Source: Paragonimus westermani (Eukaryota > Platyhelminthes > Trematoda > Plagiorchiida > Troglotrematidae). Taken from it: 64,000 nt of DNA. Shown here piece by piece: positions 12,104 through 24,230 of this stretch. The DNA lies in assembly GCA_008508345.1 (NCBI GenBank), contig QNGE01003515.1, positions 1 through 64,000 on the forward strand. The letters are read 5' to 3'. The first letter of the stretch is position 1, and each line of letters starts with the position of its first letter. The notes below the pieces were generated by a model. It worked only from the letters and a program-made list of their open reading frames with translations, made no database searches and was not told the origin of the DNA. Both the position numbers and the translations under genes were made by a program.

Positions 12104-15100
12104 GTGAGTACACTATTTATACATGACTTCACTTACTAGGTACTGAAAATTTACCTAAATGAACTCTCCATGTTTTAATGCATAGTCCGTAAAAATTAGC
12201 CGTTTCCCATATCTCCATAGCGAATAGAAAGTGGTCTGATTTTATGGGAAGTCTGGATGCGGATATTACGTGACCACCTGTTCGCACACTCAACCACTTG
12301 CGGTTGTCACACGAGTGACAGTTTCTTCTGTGTCATAGCTGCTCGAACTATCAGCCGACGGCTGTTCGTACTGAAGAAAACACGCTGATGTGCCATCCCA
12401 GTGAGCTCAGACAACTGAAATGCACGTTGCATGATCTATCACAAAGATGCCACGTCGGAAACAATATTGGCAGTCGCTACCCAATTGGTCGATCCGCTAT
12501 CATATAAGCGAGTATCTTCAAAGTCAAGTCGTTGTGTGACAGGTGCGCATGCCTAGGGTGCGCGAACGTGTGCCAATGTTATGTTTCGAGTCCAAGTTAT
12601 TTTCCAAGAATACAAACTGCTTTTGATGGGTGCAATACATAACATTTGCATAGAGATGCCAAATGAAACCTAGTAAGGTTTCATGAAGAACACTCAGACT
12701 CGATGGCAACTTCAGAATCAGCTCGGCTGGTTCACTTCGATCTAAAGCACTCGGCTTGCAACGATCACTCAGTAGCTTATGGGACGAATCGGGGAGATGG
12801 CTGTTGGTATGTTTACAAATGGCTAGAAACGACTTAATCAACTAGTAATATAGAAGACAGTTCAAGGGGAATAAATAAGTATTAGAAAGAGATATCTAAA
12901 ATCAGGTCCGATGAAATGAACCAAGGAACCGTGTGGACATTGTGGTGATTAACAAACCACGACATATAATTTACAAGGTGAAGATAGGGTTACTAAGTAT
13001 TCTAATCAACGAGCCTAAACGGTATACTTTGGGCTTCAGAACAAAAAACACTAGTACACCGTGACCAGGAAAAGACATTGGGAAGTGAACTTCCGATATG
13101 TCTAACGCCTTAAGAAGTTACAAACTAACCGAATCAGGTGATATGGGGGCTGAGAAAATAGATATGCCTATCACTTGCAAACGAAATGCTATATCTAGAG
13201 TTGTATTTATCGTTAACTAACAGCTTTGAGACCGTTTTGCTAATTTTGTAAGCTCATCATCCAAAATTGAATTTTGATTTTTGCTATCGAAACTGTAAGC
13301 GTAACATCGCAACGAACGTATTTATGCACACAGTTATGAGAACATATTGGGAGGTATATTATGCACGAACAAAGGAACCAGAAGCAATCTTACCCTAAAT
13401 GACATCACCGTTGTTCAAAGTACTGAGTGTTTCGCGACTACTCAGTATGGCCCATTGGAGGCGCTGTAAGGAACAATATTTGACAAGTGTACAACGGAAC
13501 TAGTCCAAATTTACTTCGAGCTTCAGGATCGGTAGAATATCCTGTTAACATGCAATACTTGATGCAGAAGTCAAGGTTTTCTCTTTAGAACTATTATATG
13601 TTTATTACCATTCTCGTATTGTATTCAGTAGTCAGAGTATCTGGAAATGGATTTCACAGTCGTGTAAATTTCATCAAGTGACAAGTGGTCACTCGGTTTG
13701 TAGACTGACCGTTTCACATTCGCTTTAGATTACAATCAAGCTTGGATGGTGTGTTGCGTTAGTCATCACACAATGTTGTATTATATACATTCAATGGACC
13801 ACTTTATTCGGGCTGTGCGTGATTAGTAACGATTCTGCGAGTAATTGCTTTAACGCATGTGTATAGAAGACCTAGTTTGGTGGACCGCCTGGTGAGATAC
13901 CTTCCTGTCTGTTGCGTTCATTTTTGTCATATAACTTCTCCCAATGTATTTGTCACTTACGTTGGTTTTTATGTGGTCTTCTGATTTGTATTTCGTAAGT
14001 GTGAAACTATTGGCAAGGTTTGACCAAATTACAGTGAGCGCCACAAATGTTATCATTGATAGGCTTCTGTGCTTATTAGATGGATATATCGTCCTAAAAT
14101 CGGGTGGATGAATGTATCGTTTACGGTTATGCATTTGTTGGTAGAGTAACTTAAAACAACGCGTTCTGTGAGATAGACGTGTATGGTGAATTAATCAAAC
14201 GGGAGGAGAGCAGGTGTTACGTAAGATTAATAGCGATCGAAGCGGCGGCACGTAGCTTATATGGCTTACAAGACAAACAACCAGTGTGGAGCACAAACCA
14301 ACGGCAATGACATAAACGCCCCGAGTCGCACGACTCTTAACCTGTTGGTGGAATTCATTTTTGGCTCCTCTTCGTTATTTTTGTTGAGTCGTGACTTTTC
14401 ACAATAAAACCTTAGTCTCTGCAAATCGTTCAGGTTATTTCATAAGCAAAAATTGAGTTTAAACGACAGAACGCTTAGGTGTATTTAACATTACAAAATT
14501 GTCCTTCGAACGCGTAGGCAGATTGGTCCTTGAAGGAAAAAAGCTTGATGAATTAGTGCGGTGCCAGTAACAACACAGTTAGTCGGGTAGATGTTACAGT
14601 AAATCTCAATTAGTCCCGTTCACAGAAAATAGAACGGTAATAGGAGTCACATAGGTTGTACGGGTCCAAGAGTACAATCGACAACAAGCTATCACTGATG
14701 ATCATTGCTCACAAGCGAGAGTGGTTGAGCGTTCAGATTTGATAATTCGGTCGTGCCTAATGTGAGGTCAATGGCGCAGTGGTTAACACGGTTGCCTCAT
14801 GATTGGAATGTCCGGAGTTCAAATCCCGGCCGTGGCAAGGATATGCACTACTGANTGGTAAAAGTTACTTGGATCGGATTTTCCATCCAGATGGAGGAAT
14901 CCTTGACATCGGCGGCCAAAATTCTATTGGCGGTTGATATCTTAGCACGACACCAGCGCTCAAGTTTCCAAAACTCTTTATCCAAACCCATTGGCAACTA
15001 TCTCAAAGAAAAATATCTACTTTTCAACCACTTGCTGTATCCAAATAGTGCCGCTAAAGCATGAACCGCTCTCCATGACTCTACTTCGCACACCCCTTGA

Positions 15101-17576
15101 ATGTCTGAAACCAGAAAGCATTCAAGCAAAGGCCGGTGTCCATAACTTCAACCCACAAGTTTGATAATATGGTGTAAGTATCCTCACTGGTTTCTTTTTA
15201 ATGACTAAGGTGTATCATGTCACACTCCACCATAGTGAGTATCCACAAACAAATGATAGCATTGAACAACTTAACCCAACGAGAATGCCACAAGAAACAA
15301 GGGGTTGCTCGCTTTCGAATCTGCTGTTCGGTTTATTCGAGGTGTTATGAGCTTCAGCCCTAGATTTTAAGGATTCTTCGTGAAATATTTATCGAACAAC
15401 CCGTGGTTCACAGGGGAACGTTTCTTGCTGCGTACATATCGTAACGCTCAACATCAACCACTTTCTCTTTCCACGACGACAGAATTCTGTAGTTTTTTCG
15501 GTTACCATCTTGATATCTGCCATGCTCTGTATCGATAAGGACAGAGACAGAAAACTAGCTTACCTGGCCGTCGAGTCGATAAGATATTTACTATGAACTT
15601 CGACCGATATCTTTCTACCATTAAATGTGTTACAACTACTCGTAGTCTAAGTGAACAGACAATACCTAACGCAGAAATGCCTTAGTGGCTTAAGACTGTC
15701 TACGGCCTCCAAGTCTTTAATGTATTGTCCACTATGGAGTATGATTTCTTTTGTATCAATGTCTTGGAGTGAAATATCAGCTAAATGCGACCAATTTTGG
15801 GAGTAATTGGATGCAGGAACGACTAGAAGCGACAAACGCAAATGTGGTATTGGAGACGCGTGTCTGGTGCGTCCGTAGCCGAGATGGGGGCAATCCTGTC
15901 AACGTGCTAACGGTCAAGCTTTATCATCATCCTCATAGACATCAATACATCAGTGGTTCACACTAATGCTTAACTGTCATGCAACCATGAAGAAAAAGCA
16001 AATCCTATATAGAAAGAGAGAAGGAGAAAGAAGGAAACAGGAAGGGACCTAACTACTGAAAATAACTACGTCTATATTCAGACATTCAACATCAAGGCGC
16101 CTACACCTTGCAAACAAACAACCGAACTACAGTTGAGAGTAGCTCGGTCAAGCTTGGTTCGGTGCGACCGTTCCTCGGAAATTTCTCAAATACTATGCCT
16201 GATCCACTATCTAAGGAAACACAGGTCTCAGTCTTTCGAGTGGGACCGATAATTCCAACTGCAACCAAATCAAGGGTTACATTTCGATTCAAACAAGTTG
16301 TTTGTGCATTGAGCACATGCCTGAGTGTCTGGGGCGTTATGTGGTTTATAGTAAAACATGCGGCATACTCCACATAAATAAATTACTTCCGTAAAAGCAA
16401 AATACTGTTCGCGTCTAATGCCACCCAGGAGGACAGAGGCCCTCCAGAATCAAACACGAAACAACTCTCTGGAATTACATTACCTTAGGCCGGTCTCAGT
16501 TTGTTTACGCACTGACTGCAGAACGATTCACTAAGACGTTTTTGACTACTTGTGAACAATCAGCATATATAATTCTGGCGGGCTACACTTCAGTCCACGA
16601 GCATTATAAGAACCTAGCCTAATTCTTACTAATTTGAGGTGGGAAAAGGTTTAATCTGGTTCTGTTTCCTGAAAAAAAACGAACGGCACACTGGTCCCGA
16701 TAGGTTAATGTGAGCTAATATGAGGATATTTGATTGCCAATCTCAGTTCTTCGAATCCTCGCTACACCAACACCCGTGTGATGTATGAGTGATGCTTTTC
16801 AATGACAACAGTTTAAAAGTATCAATTAAGCCTGCTGAATTGGTTTGATTAGGCCACAACCTAAATCGTGGTTCCGTGAGACAAAATGTCCAGGTTTCTT
16901 TCTCGTTGCTGAACTGAAAGTGTTTCAAATGGGAGGAAGCAATAAATTATATCATCGTATTCTCTTAGTGCATGATATCTGGTTTGGTGGAAAACAAACA
17001 GAATGGGAACTTAAGCGTTTGTGACGTCATGATTAGTTAGTGCATAAATTACACTTTCTCCGTAAACTTGTGAATGACATGAACCAAACGAGGTTGTTTG
17101 CAAGCGATCTGTTTACTGGTAGGTTTGTTGTTACTTTTCTAGCCTTTCAATCCGAATCTCATCTACGAGTCATTAATGTTAACTACTACGTCTGATACTT
17201 CATTATTGTGTGATTGTCACGTGACTGTTTCGATAAACTGAAGTGGAGAGTGATTCGATGGTAGAGAGTCAATAATGTTTTATAACAGTGAGAAAAGTTT
17301 AATGACAGTTCAGCATCAACCACGGGCACATGTCATGTTCTTGCAAAGCAGACTTGTTACACTTTCCGTGCACCATGTTTTTGAAATGCTTACATCCCAA
17401 AAAGAAACGCACCCATTGAAGCAATAGTTCTGAGTTCTCTGAAAGGTGTTTCAGTTTAGAATGGCTATGCAAATGATCAATGGAAAATTAATCTTTTATT
17501 TCAACAGCTTAAACCTGATTTGTGCTTAGTCGTTGGTATTGCGTTAATTACTTGTGTTTTTCACCGTTTTAAACAG
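12104..17576 (+). other. MCTP intron, 5.5 kb, with a young SINE and an N
   Basis: This phase-1 intron runs from GTGAGT to TTTTAAACAG. It contains the SINE copy at 14699-14854, ending at a single ambiguous base at 14855, and a weak SINE-like segment around 16680-16765 (GAACGGCACACTGGTC and TTCTTCGAATCC). Open frames on both strands at 16101-16377 mirror each other and resemble no known family. I saw no further exon. Confidence 0.8.
14699..14854 (+). mobile_element. tRNA-derived SINE copy, young
   Basis: Its 156 bases align without gaps to 48045-48200, with about eight differences by eye. It contains a perfect polymerase III A-box match, TGGCGCAGTGG at 14772-14782, and a B-box match, GTTCAAATC at 14817-14825. 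These are the internal promoter elements of a tRNA-derived retroposon. The tail shared by other copies is missing: the homology stops exactly at an N (14855). Confidence 0.88.
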
Positions 17577-17718
17577 TGATTACTGCTAGAGAATTGATGT
17601 CCAAAGATCGTAACGGAAAATCCGATCCATACTGCATTATTCGGGTGCTCAATCGATGTGCACATACGTCCACCGTCTACAAAACACTGAACCCCACATG
17701 GAATCAGGCGTTTGTATT
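17577..17718 (+). CDS. Mctp: MCTP exon e: C2C calcium loop 1
   Basis: Residue 346 (split) to 392, plus two bases of codon 393. VITARELMSKDRNGKSDPYC is a textbook C2 loop 1: D356 and D362 are in the positions of the Ca2+-binding aspartates. It continues as RCAHTSTVYKTLNPTWNQAF, matching the THTVYKNLNPEWNKVF signature of MCTP C2C. The acceptor is TTAAACAG and the donor TT|GTGAGT. This is the exon that identifies the family most clearly. Confidence 0.96.
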
Positions 17719-20700
17719 GTGAGTCTTGTTACTGATGTCGGTAAACAACATGTTCTCCTTAGACCTAATAGAACTGGTCTAACTGTTTCCAATTATGACA
17801 TCACCCACACCTTTCGCCACCAAAGAACCATAATGCACTGTCCAAGGTGACTGGGTCACTGTTGCTCCCGATCAAAGTCGAACTGATAGATGAACAAATC
17901 CCATTATCTGATTAGATCGTCAGTGGTGTACGAAGAACCAGTATTCTACCAGATGGATCCATTTCTCCCACATCCGTGCAAAAATGTAAAACAGACAACT
18001 AAATGTGATGTTTGCCTGTCTAGTAAAACCGTACTAGTCTGAAACTCAGAGTGGAGTGCTTTTTTGCAAACGAATATACCTGAACGATCAGCTAAGCATG
18101 GAAAAGTTGTAAATCTTACGTCATATATTAAGGAACTAATAAAAGCATAGGGAATGGATCCGTCAGGAAGACAAAGTGACAAACACATGTTTTTGAGGTC
18201 TCATCATTAGGTCAATACATATATATTATTGTCTTGTTGCCATGCTCTAAACCTGTATACCCGAATGTTTTAAGTAGTCGACTGATGGGAATAAACGAAG
18301 TGCTTGTGTCTCGCAACATATGTCTTCTTGCAGCCTTGATGGGCTTATCTATAGGTTAAAATATTCTGTACGGATAATCTATCCAGTCTGGTACAGTGAA
18401 CTGTGGTTTTCAAGTGTTCCATGGGACGAATCCTCGAAATGTGCAACCTACCGCACCGTGAGATTCCGAAGTGGCTAGATCAAATTCTGGACATATTTCC
18501 TCGATGATCTTGCCGGTGTAACATACGTGGCACGTTTGAGTATGTCGAAACTGTAAGAGCTGCAAATGTCAGTATCAAATGCATGGGCTCACGTGACGTA
18601 ACATCACGAACGTAATTATTGCTGAAAAAACATAACCGTCAATTGCGAGTGTATTAAGAGGTCAGTCAATAGCCTCTACACTCCAACAGTAACTCTGAAA
18701 GAGCCACTCTTGAGCAGTACGTTTACAGTTCAATTCGAGGTCTTGGAGGATTTTTATTAATGAACCTGTAGATGTGGAATATTCATTGGATTCGTTGTTT
18801 GCCAGTGTTTTTAGGGGCGACCTTGAAAACGAGCAGTTCGATATCTCGGGAAGAAATGTGCGTATCTACTGCCGTTATCTGAGCTGTGTTTTCGCTAACG
18901 TCACAGAGGCATTTAAATAAGCACACAGTTTCATTCAGTTCACTCCAACAAATGAACTTAACAGTAATTCTCATGTTTTTGGTGCAGACTTAATCAGTCG
19001 GATAGAGGGCCAGTTAACGCTGGCTGTGCGCCGCAAGTCACAGTGGAGCAAAAAATGTGAGATTTTATGTTTTGTACAGCCCAACTATAGACTGAATCTA
19101 GTTCGTTGCCTCGGTGGTAAGACGGGAAAAGGCTGCTCGAACGATATGACTGATTGCAATGCAAAACACCTTGCCAAACATGTATCAACAACTTGGCCAT
19201 CCACGTAGATTTACCGCAAAAAGCAGTGACGTGTCGAATGTCTACAGTGTTAAGACAGACCATTTTTACCAGTCTACCATAAAGAGGCAATTTTGTTGTG
19301 GAACTTTTCAAACGCCGCCTATACAAATTCCTTCGTCAAACATCTCCGTCAGCCACGTTTTGTTCATGGTTTACCACCTGTTTACGTATGCCTCCCATCT
19401 GAGGGACAAATCGCCTGTCCACGATCAAAGCATGTTCGTGCATAACTCGCTGGGCTTTCTTCCAGGCAAATGCCCGAAATGATGAGTACATCCTCCAGCC
19501 TGGTTGGGAGATGAGGTAAGGAAATGAATAACAAGTGTGACTGTCCCCCAGTTGGCAGACATCAGTCACACAGTTAACCCGACCTAGCCGTTCAATTGCG
19601 TCTACGAAGCTCCGGTCAACAAACTGAGACGAATCCAACAACGTGGTCCGGCGGCGAGCGAAAATGTTGCAATTCGATTACACTCTATCCAGCGACTAAT
19701 TTGTTTTCAATAATTAAAAGTTTCTTGTAATCCATCCAGTTTCAGACTGTATCGTAGACTTTCAGACCCTGTGAAGAACCCATGTGTAATACGTTGGCCC
19801 ATAGACATGTATTGATCTGATGATGAGACCGCGGAACAATGAAAATGGGTCCATCTCGCACGCTATTCGCTCTTTGTACAATGCTGTTACAAGGAAGAAG
19901 TGCGAATTGTTTCGTATTAGTTATGTACACTGAAGGTTTGCTTGCCCGAAGATCACAGCTGTTTAAAAATATAAACTTACAAAATGAAGTTGGATTTTGA
20001 TTACAACACTCCTGAGGAAGGCCACCCGAGGTGGTTGAAACTTAGAGTATTACAACTTGTTCGTAACGTTGTGTTATTCCCAACCTGTTTATCAATAACA
20101 GGTTAAACACGACGCCCAAACGGTTCAACTTCATTCGTACTAAATTTGGTGCGGACATCTTAGAAGTTGTATAACCATTGTATATCCATTTGAACTCACC
20201 TAAAGGAGGTTTCTGTCAAACTGATGTGAAGGTGGACAACACCCAACCCTCATTTCCATCATCATCCTCGATGACAGCTTGGCTGTAATTCTCGTTGATA
20301 CTTAACCGTCATACAAATTTGACTGTGTGGAATTTTCCTTCCGTCCTTGAGGCACTTGTCTCACTTAGGAGTTCACCGGTGCAAGAAACTGGACACTTTA
20401 TAGTTCAAGCCTCTTCCAGAAGCTGAGCCAAAACAAACTGAGCTGAGCCACAAGAATAGAAACAAGTTCCGGTTTAAAGTTGAAGCCGGAGAAAGGAAGG
20501 GATCCTAGTGCACAAGGTTGTTACATCGAGCATTAGACCCTAACACATCTGCACCTCACAAACGAACACTGAAATTACAAGTGAGAGTGGGGTGACATAT
20601 GCGAGACAGCCTTGCTACAGATTCCAGTACTTCACTTTGTTACTGGCGCTTGTTGTAAATATAATACGGTCAAACAACGGTAACATTCGGGCTGTTGAGC

Positions 20701-21771
20701 TGAACTGAACGGCACTTCCTTTACTGTTTCGGTTTAGGATCCAGCTGGATCACAGGGCTCTCATGTGTGAGGACGAACACGACCCAATTTGCCGAACCTA
20801 CTAATGGCCACTTTAATTTGTCTCTCTTAGTTATTCTCCCAATCCGAGGACTTGGCTGGGTAAACGATGAGTTGCCATTCTTAACATACGGCTCAATTAT
20901 CTAAAGCTGTGTAGATTCGGGGTTTGGACGGATAAGATTGTTTGATGCCCACAACGAAAACCTTCTCGATAACGTGGCCGTTGGATATCGATAGGTGCCA
21001 TTCTTTGCGTGTGGCTGAATCAGCGATATCAATATTTTCACTGGCTTTTCGCAATGCCAGGGACCGGTCGAGTAGTCTGGTGAATAAATGCATGCAGCGT
21101 GCATGAAACACTCCTCACATGCCACCACGTTGATTTCCATTCGTGCACGACACTGATAAAACTTAACTAGAACAGTAAGGGTGTGCGACTCGTCTTTGCA
21201 GTTACTGGGACTAACAGCGTGTAAAAGTTATTCAACCATATCATCGCACACACCGACGTGTACAACAATCTTAGGTTACTAGATGTCTCATATTACAAAC
21301 TGTTAACAACCTCTTCGTCGAACTGTCATTCCGACACCTGGAAGTGTGACACAATATTTAGAAAGTACATGTAGCTTTCAACACATGACGCTAGCTCAGT
21401 TATTATCCAGTTGAGTACAGACTCTCTTACTTCTAATAAGATTACTACAATAGTAGACTTTTAAGTGACGGTGTACGTTGTATGCATGTTGTCTTAGATT
21501 CATGGCTAATTATCTTTTCTGCCTAATACCAATGGCTATAAGTACTGTATTTTTTAACTAGGATTTTTGTTCCTTGCGTTAAGCTTCAACTTAATATTAT
21601 GTCTCTGCCACATTCTAACATCATTCGTTATCTGTCGAAGGCTATACGAGTCGTCTCGATAAAAAACACTCCTGGACAACATTTACTTGTCGTCTATCAA
21701 AGCGGCGTACCTGATGCCTTCAGTCTTTGAGGCTAACATCTATTTTGCTCATAACTTGTCACTTTCTCCAG
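17719..21771 (+). other. MCTP intron, 4.1 kb
   Basis: This phase-2 intron runs from GTGAGT to TTTCTCCAG. It has a perfect short hairpin at 20082-20104 and a weak plus-strand SINE-like fragment at about 20690-20790 (GAACTGAACGGCAC). Open frames of up to about 110 codons around 18994-19641 overlap on both strands and resemble nothing known. Confidence 0.75.
20082..20104. repeat. Perfect 8-bp inverted repeat with 7-base loop
   Basis: AACCTGTT, a TATCAAT loop, then AACAGGTT. It follows a CTGAGGAAGGCCACCC block (20009-20024) of the kind seen in non-coding parts of invertebrate retroelements, so it may be the edge of an old element. No function is implied. Confidence 0.5.
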
Positions 21772-21871
21772 TCCCGTCACAGACATTTGGACAGCCCTTC
21801 AAATTTTTGTCATGGATGAGGACAGAGACAGTTCGGAGTTTCTCGGGCGAGTCTCTATTCCACTGATACAA
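21772..21871 (+). CDS. Mctp: MCTP exon f: C2C calcium loop 3
   Basis: It encodes residues 393-426. PVTDIWTALQIFVMDEDRD then SSEFLGRVSIPLIQ matches vertebrate [29 protein letters not shown]. The loop 3 ligands D408 and D410 are present, with D412 also conserved. The last ligand position is Glu415 instead of Asp, and the loop is one residue shorter than in vertebrates. The acceptor is CTTTCTCCAG and the donor CAA|GTGAGT, phase 0. Confidence 0.96.
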
Positions 21872-22269
21872 GTGAGTACGTTGATGTTTTGCGTGCCATT
21901 CTACAGACGGTTGTCTTTGTGGGTACAAGTAGGCATGTTGTGATTGGACCAGTCCCGGTTCACACTTTGAGCTCACATTCTGGTCAATCGTAGGACGGAA
22001 AAACAACAAACGGGCGGCATGACAACAAGATTATTTATTTATAGAAACTTTCCAATAGTTGTGAAATAAATTCACCACTGATTGGTCAGAAGTAATTGAC
22101 GACGAACCGACTGGCCCAATAATGGACAATAAATGACGAATAGAGATAAATGTGTCATTGCAGTTGTTTTTTCAATGCGGTTTCGCCATTAGCAGTCAAA
22201 CGTCGGGTCGATCAGTTATTAGATTATTTACTAACAAGTGATAGGAAACTCGGCTGGTACAAATTGAAC

Positions 22270-22530
22270 TTCATTCATAATTGGTCGCAGCCATCACACT
22301 CCTATAGGTATTTTCGTCAGCCCCTTTCGAAAAGAAGCACTATACTCGAGTTTTGCTCTTGTTACAATTTGTGTTTTCCACGACCGCGCCTAGAACTCCA
22401 GTTACGGCTTCATGACGCAACCATATTGACCGATGCGTCATTGACTTCCCATTAGACAAGACGGAATTATCATATGTAAACCTTCAGCTACATTGGCTTG
22501 TGAGTAATGCTTCAATTGCTCGATCATCCT
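22270..22530 (-). mobile_element. tRNA-derived SINE copy (inverted)
   Basis: The plus-strand blocks CTTTCGAAAAGAAGCACTAT, CTCGAGTTTTGCTC, CCTAGAACTCCAGTTACG and ATTGACCGATGCGTCATTGA are reverse complements of the tail, B-box and A-box regions of the 48.05 kb copy. ATAATTCCGTCTTGTCTAAT follows on the minus strand, matching the head. Confidence 0.75.
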
Positions 22531-22689
22531 GACAGGCGACAGTGACCGTCCTCTGAACTCCGATCGAGAATTCCACGACTAGGACTTCTCATAAAGCTGA
22601 AGTCGCAGGAATCATTGAACTTATCCAGCGATATTCAACTTCTTTCAACCAAATCCTTCACTACCTATCAGTAATAAAAATGCATTCAC

Positions 22690-22790
22690 TACTATGGCGG
22701 AAGAGGAACTCGAGTAGAGCGCTTCTCCTCTGAAGGGGTTGACGGGAAAGTCTGTGGGATTGCGACAGCTGCGATCAATTGCGAGTGCTC
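22690..22790 (+). mobile_element. SINE tail fragment, plus orientation
   Basis: GAGGAACTCGAGTAGAGCGC, TTCTCCTCTGAAGGGG and CAGCTGCGATCAATTGCGAG match the tail of the 48.05 kb SINE in order. As at 5.84 kb, the fragment lies just beyond the head of an inverted copy. Confidence 0.6.
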
Positions 22791-24128
22791 TTCATCTTCT
22801 GCTAGACTGTTGTTTGTTTTATAGTTTGGTCTCGGGCGCAGTGACTAGGTTTCCATCACAATGTGTTTGTAGAGATTATAAAATTTGGCTGTCATCTCTA
22901 AGGATTCCTAAAGCGTAGATCTCAAGCAACCAGACCCAATGTGTTAATGCAGACGGGAAGGCACGAGTTTCAACGACTTTTAAAACCAGATTGATCCGGC
23001 CGGCAGTTGTCCAAATCAATAACATAGGGTTTTGCATACACTGACTGTTCGGGTATTGGATCTGTGCCAAATAAAATGTGTTGCCCTCCAACACAACAAT
23101 GGTTGAAATTAACACAGAATAGGAGTAGATAACTCTTTCAAACAACTCAGCTAGAATAACGAGTGTGCACTACTAACAAGCATGAACGAGCAGGACTTCT
23201 GTAGAAATGTTTAGTGAACACAGAGCAAACGGAGAAGAGTACAGAACATCAACAGAATTCAAATCCAGTACAGTTCAACTCGAACATGCACTTGACTTGC
23301 TGATCTATATTCACTGTTCAAACTGAGCCACGTGAATGATCAGCTCTTTCGCTCTGTGTTCATCCGTACTTCAAGTTTTCTGGTCGAACCGGTCAGTGAC
23401 CAAATAGATTTTCGTTTCGGATTAATTAAATTCCCTGCAGTTTGCGATTTATTTTTCAACTTTTGTCACGAAAAAGTCCGTATGAATTGGGCCAAGTAGG
23501 CTAGCCGTGGTCAATCTACTGACTCATCAACAAACAAGATTTTGAGAGACAAAGACGGTGTTTTTAGTTACAGTTGCCTCACTTCATCTTTTGTAGCCCC
23601 AGTTTCCATTTGTTGGCCCATCATGCAAGCTAACACAAATTCAGCATATTCGTCTCCGGCTTGGAGGGAACGGTTACGAAGAGTAACTATAAATCAAATA
23701 AACGTGACTGTTTTTCCTGAACGCCCGTTGTTTCGCACAAGCCAGCAAATTTAAAATTATCTGTTAGACAGAATTGTGTGGCTAGGTCTCAGATGGGCTT
23801 CAGGTTTTCCACAACCCACTTAACTGCTGTGTTTTGAGATGAGCTGGACATCGGTAAAATAGGTCTAAAGGCCACTCCGATTTTGCGAATTTTCAAGAGT
23901 TTTTACCAATTTTGAAGCATGAGTTCCATTGGATTCAGGGAATTTGATTAAAATTTAATTAGTAAGCTCTCTGATGTGGCATCCATAGTTTCTTCTAAAT
24001 AATCTGCTGAAGGTCAAACGAGTTAGCTGATCGTTTTCTCCGTTCGAATATCAGATTATCGGTCAGAATAGTCTGCATCTACCTGATATAATTAGCATTG
24101 CCCATTACCAATATTGTTATTTATACAG

Positions 24129-24230
24129 CTCACAACCATGAGACGCCGGTGGTACGTTTTGAAAGACAGAAATTTGGACAAGCGGTATAAAGGAGAAGTG
24201 TTCATTGAAACACACCTTGTCTATAATCCG
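24129..24230 (+). CDS. Mctp: MCTP exon g: last strands of C2C
   Basis: Residues 427-460. RRRWYVLKDRNLDKRYKGEV then FIETHLVYNP matches the vertebrate segment KAYVLKNKQLTGPTKGVIYLEIDVIFN that closes the third C2 domain. Both borders are clean (TTTATACAG and CCG|GTAAGG), phase 0 on each side. The exon is more basic than its vertebrate counterpart (MRRRW, DKRYK). This may favour binding to acidic lipids, but that is inference. Confidence 0.94.

Larger units (their letters stand above)
21872..24128 (+). other. MCTP intron, 2.3 kb, with SINE pair
   Basis: This phase-0 intron runs from GTGAGT to TTTATACAG. It contains an inverted SINE (about 22270-22530) and a plus-strand SINE tail (about 22690-22790). 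Nothing coding was recognised. Confidence 0.8.
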
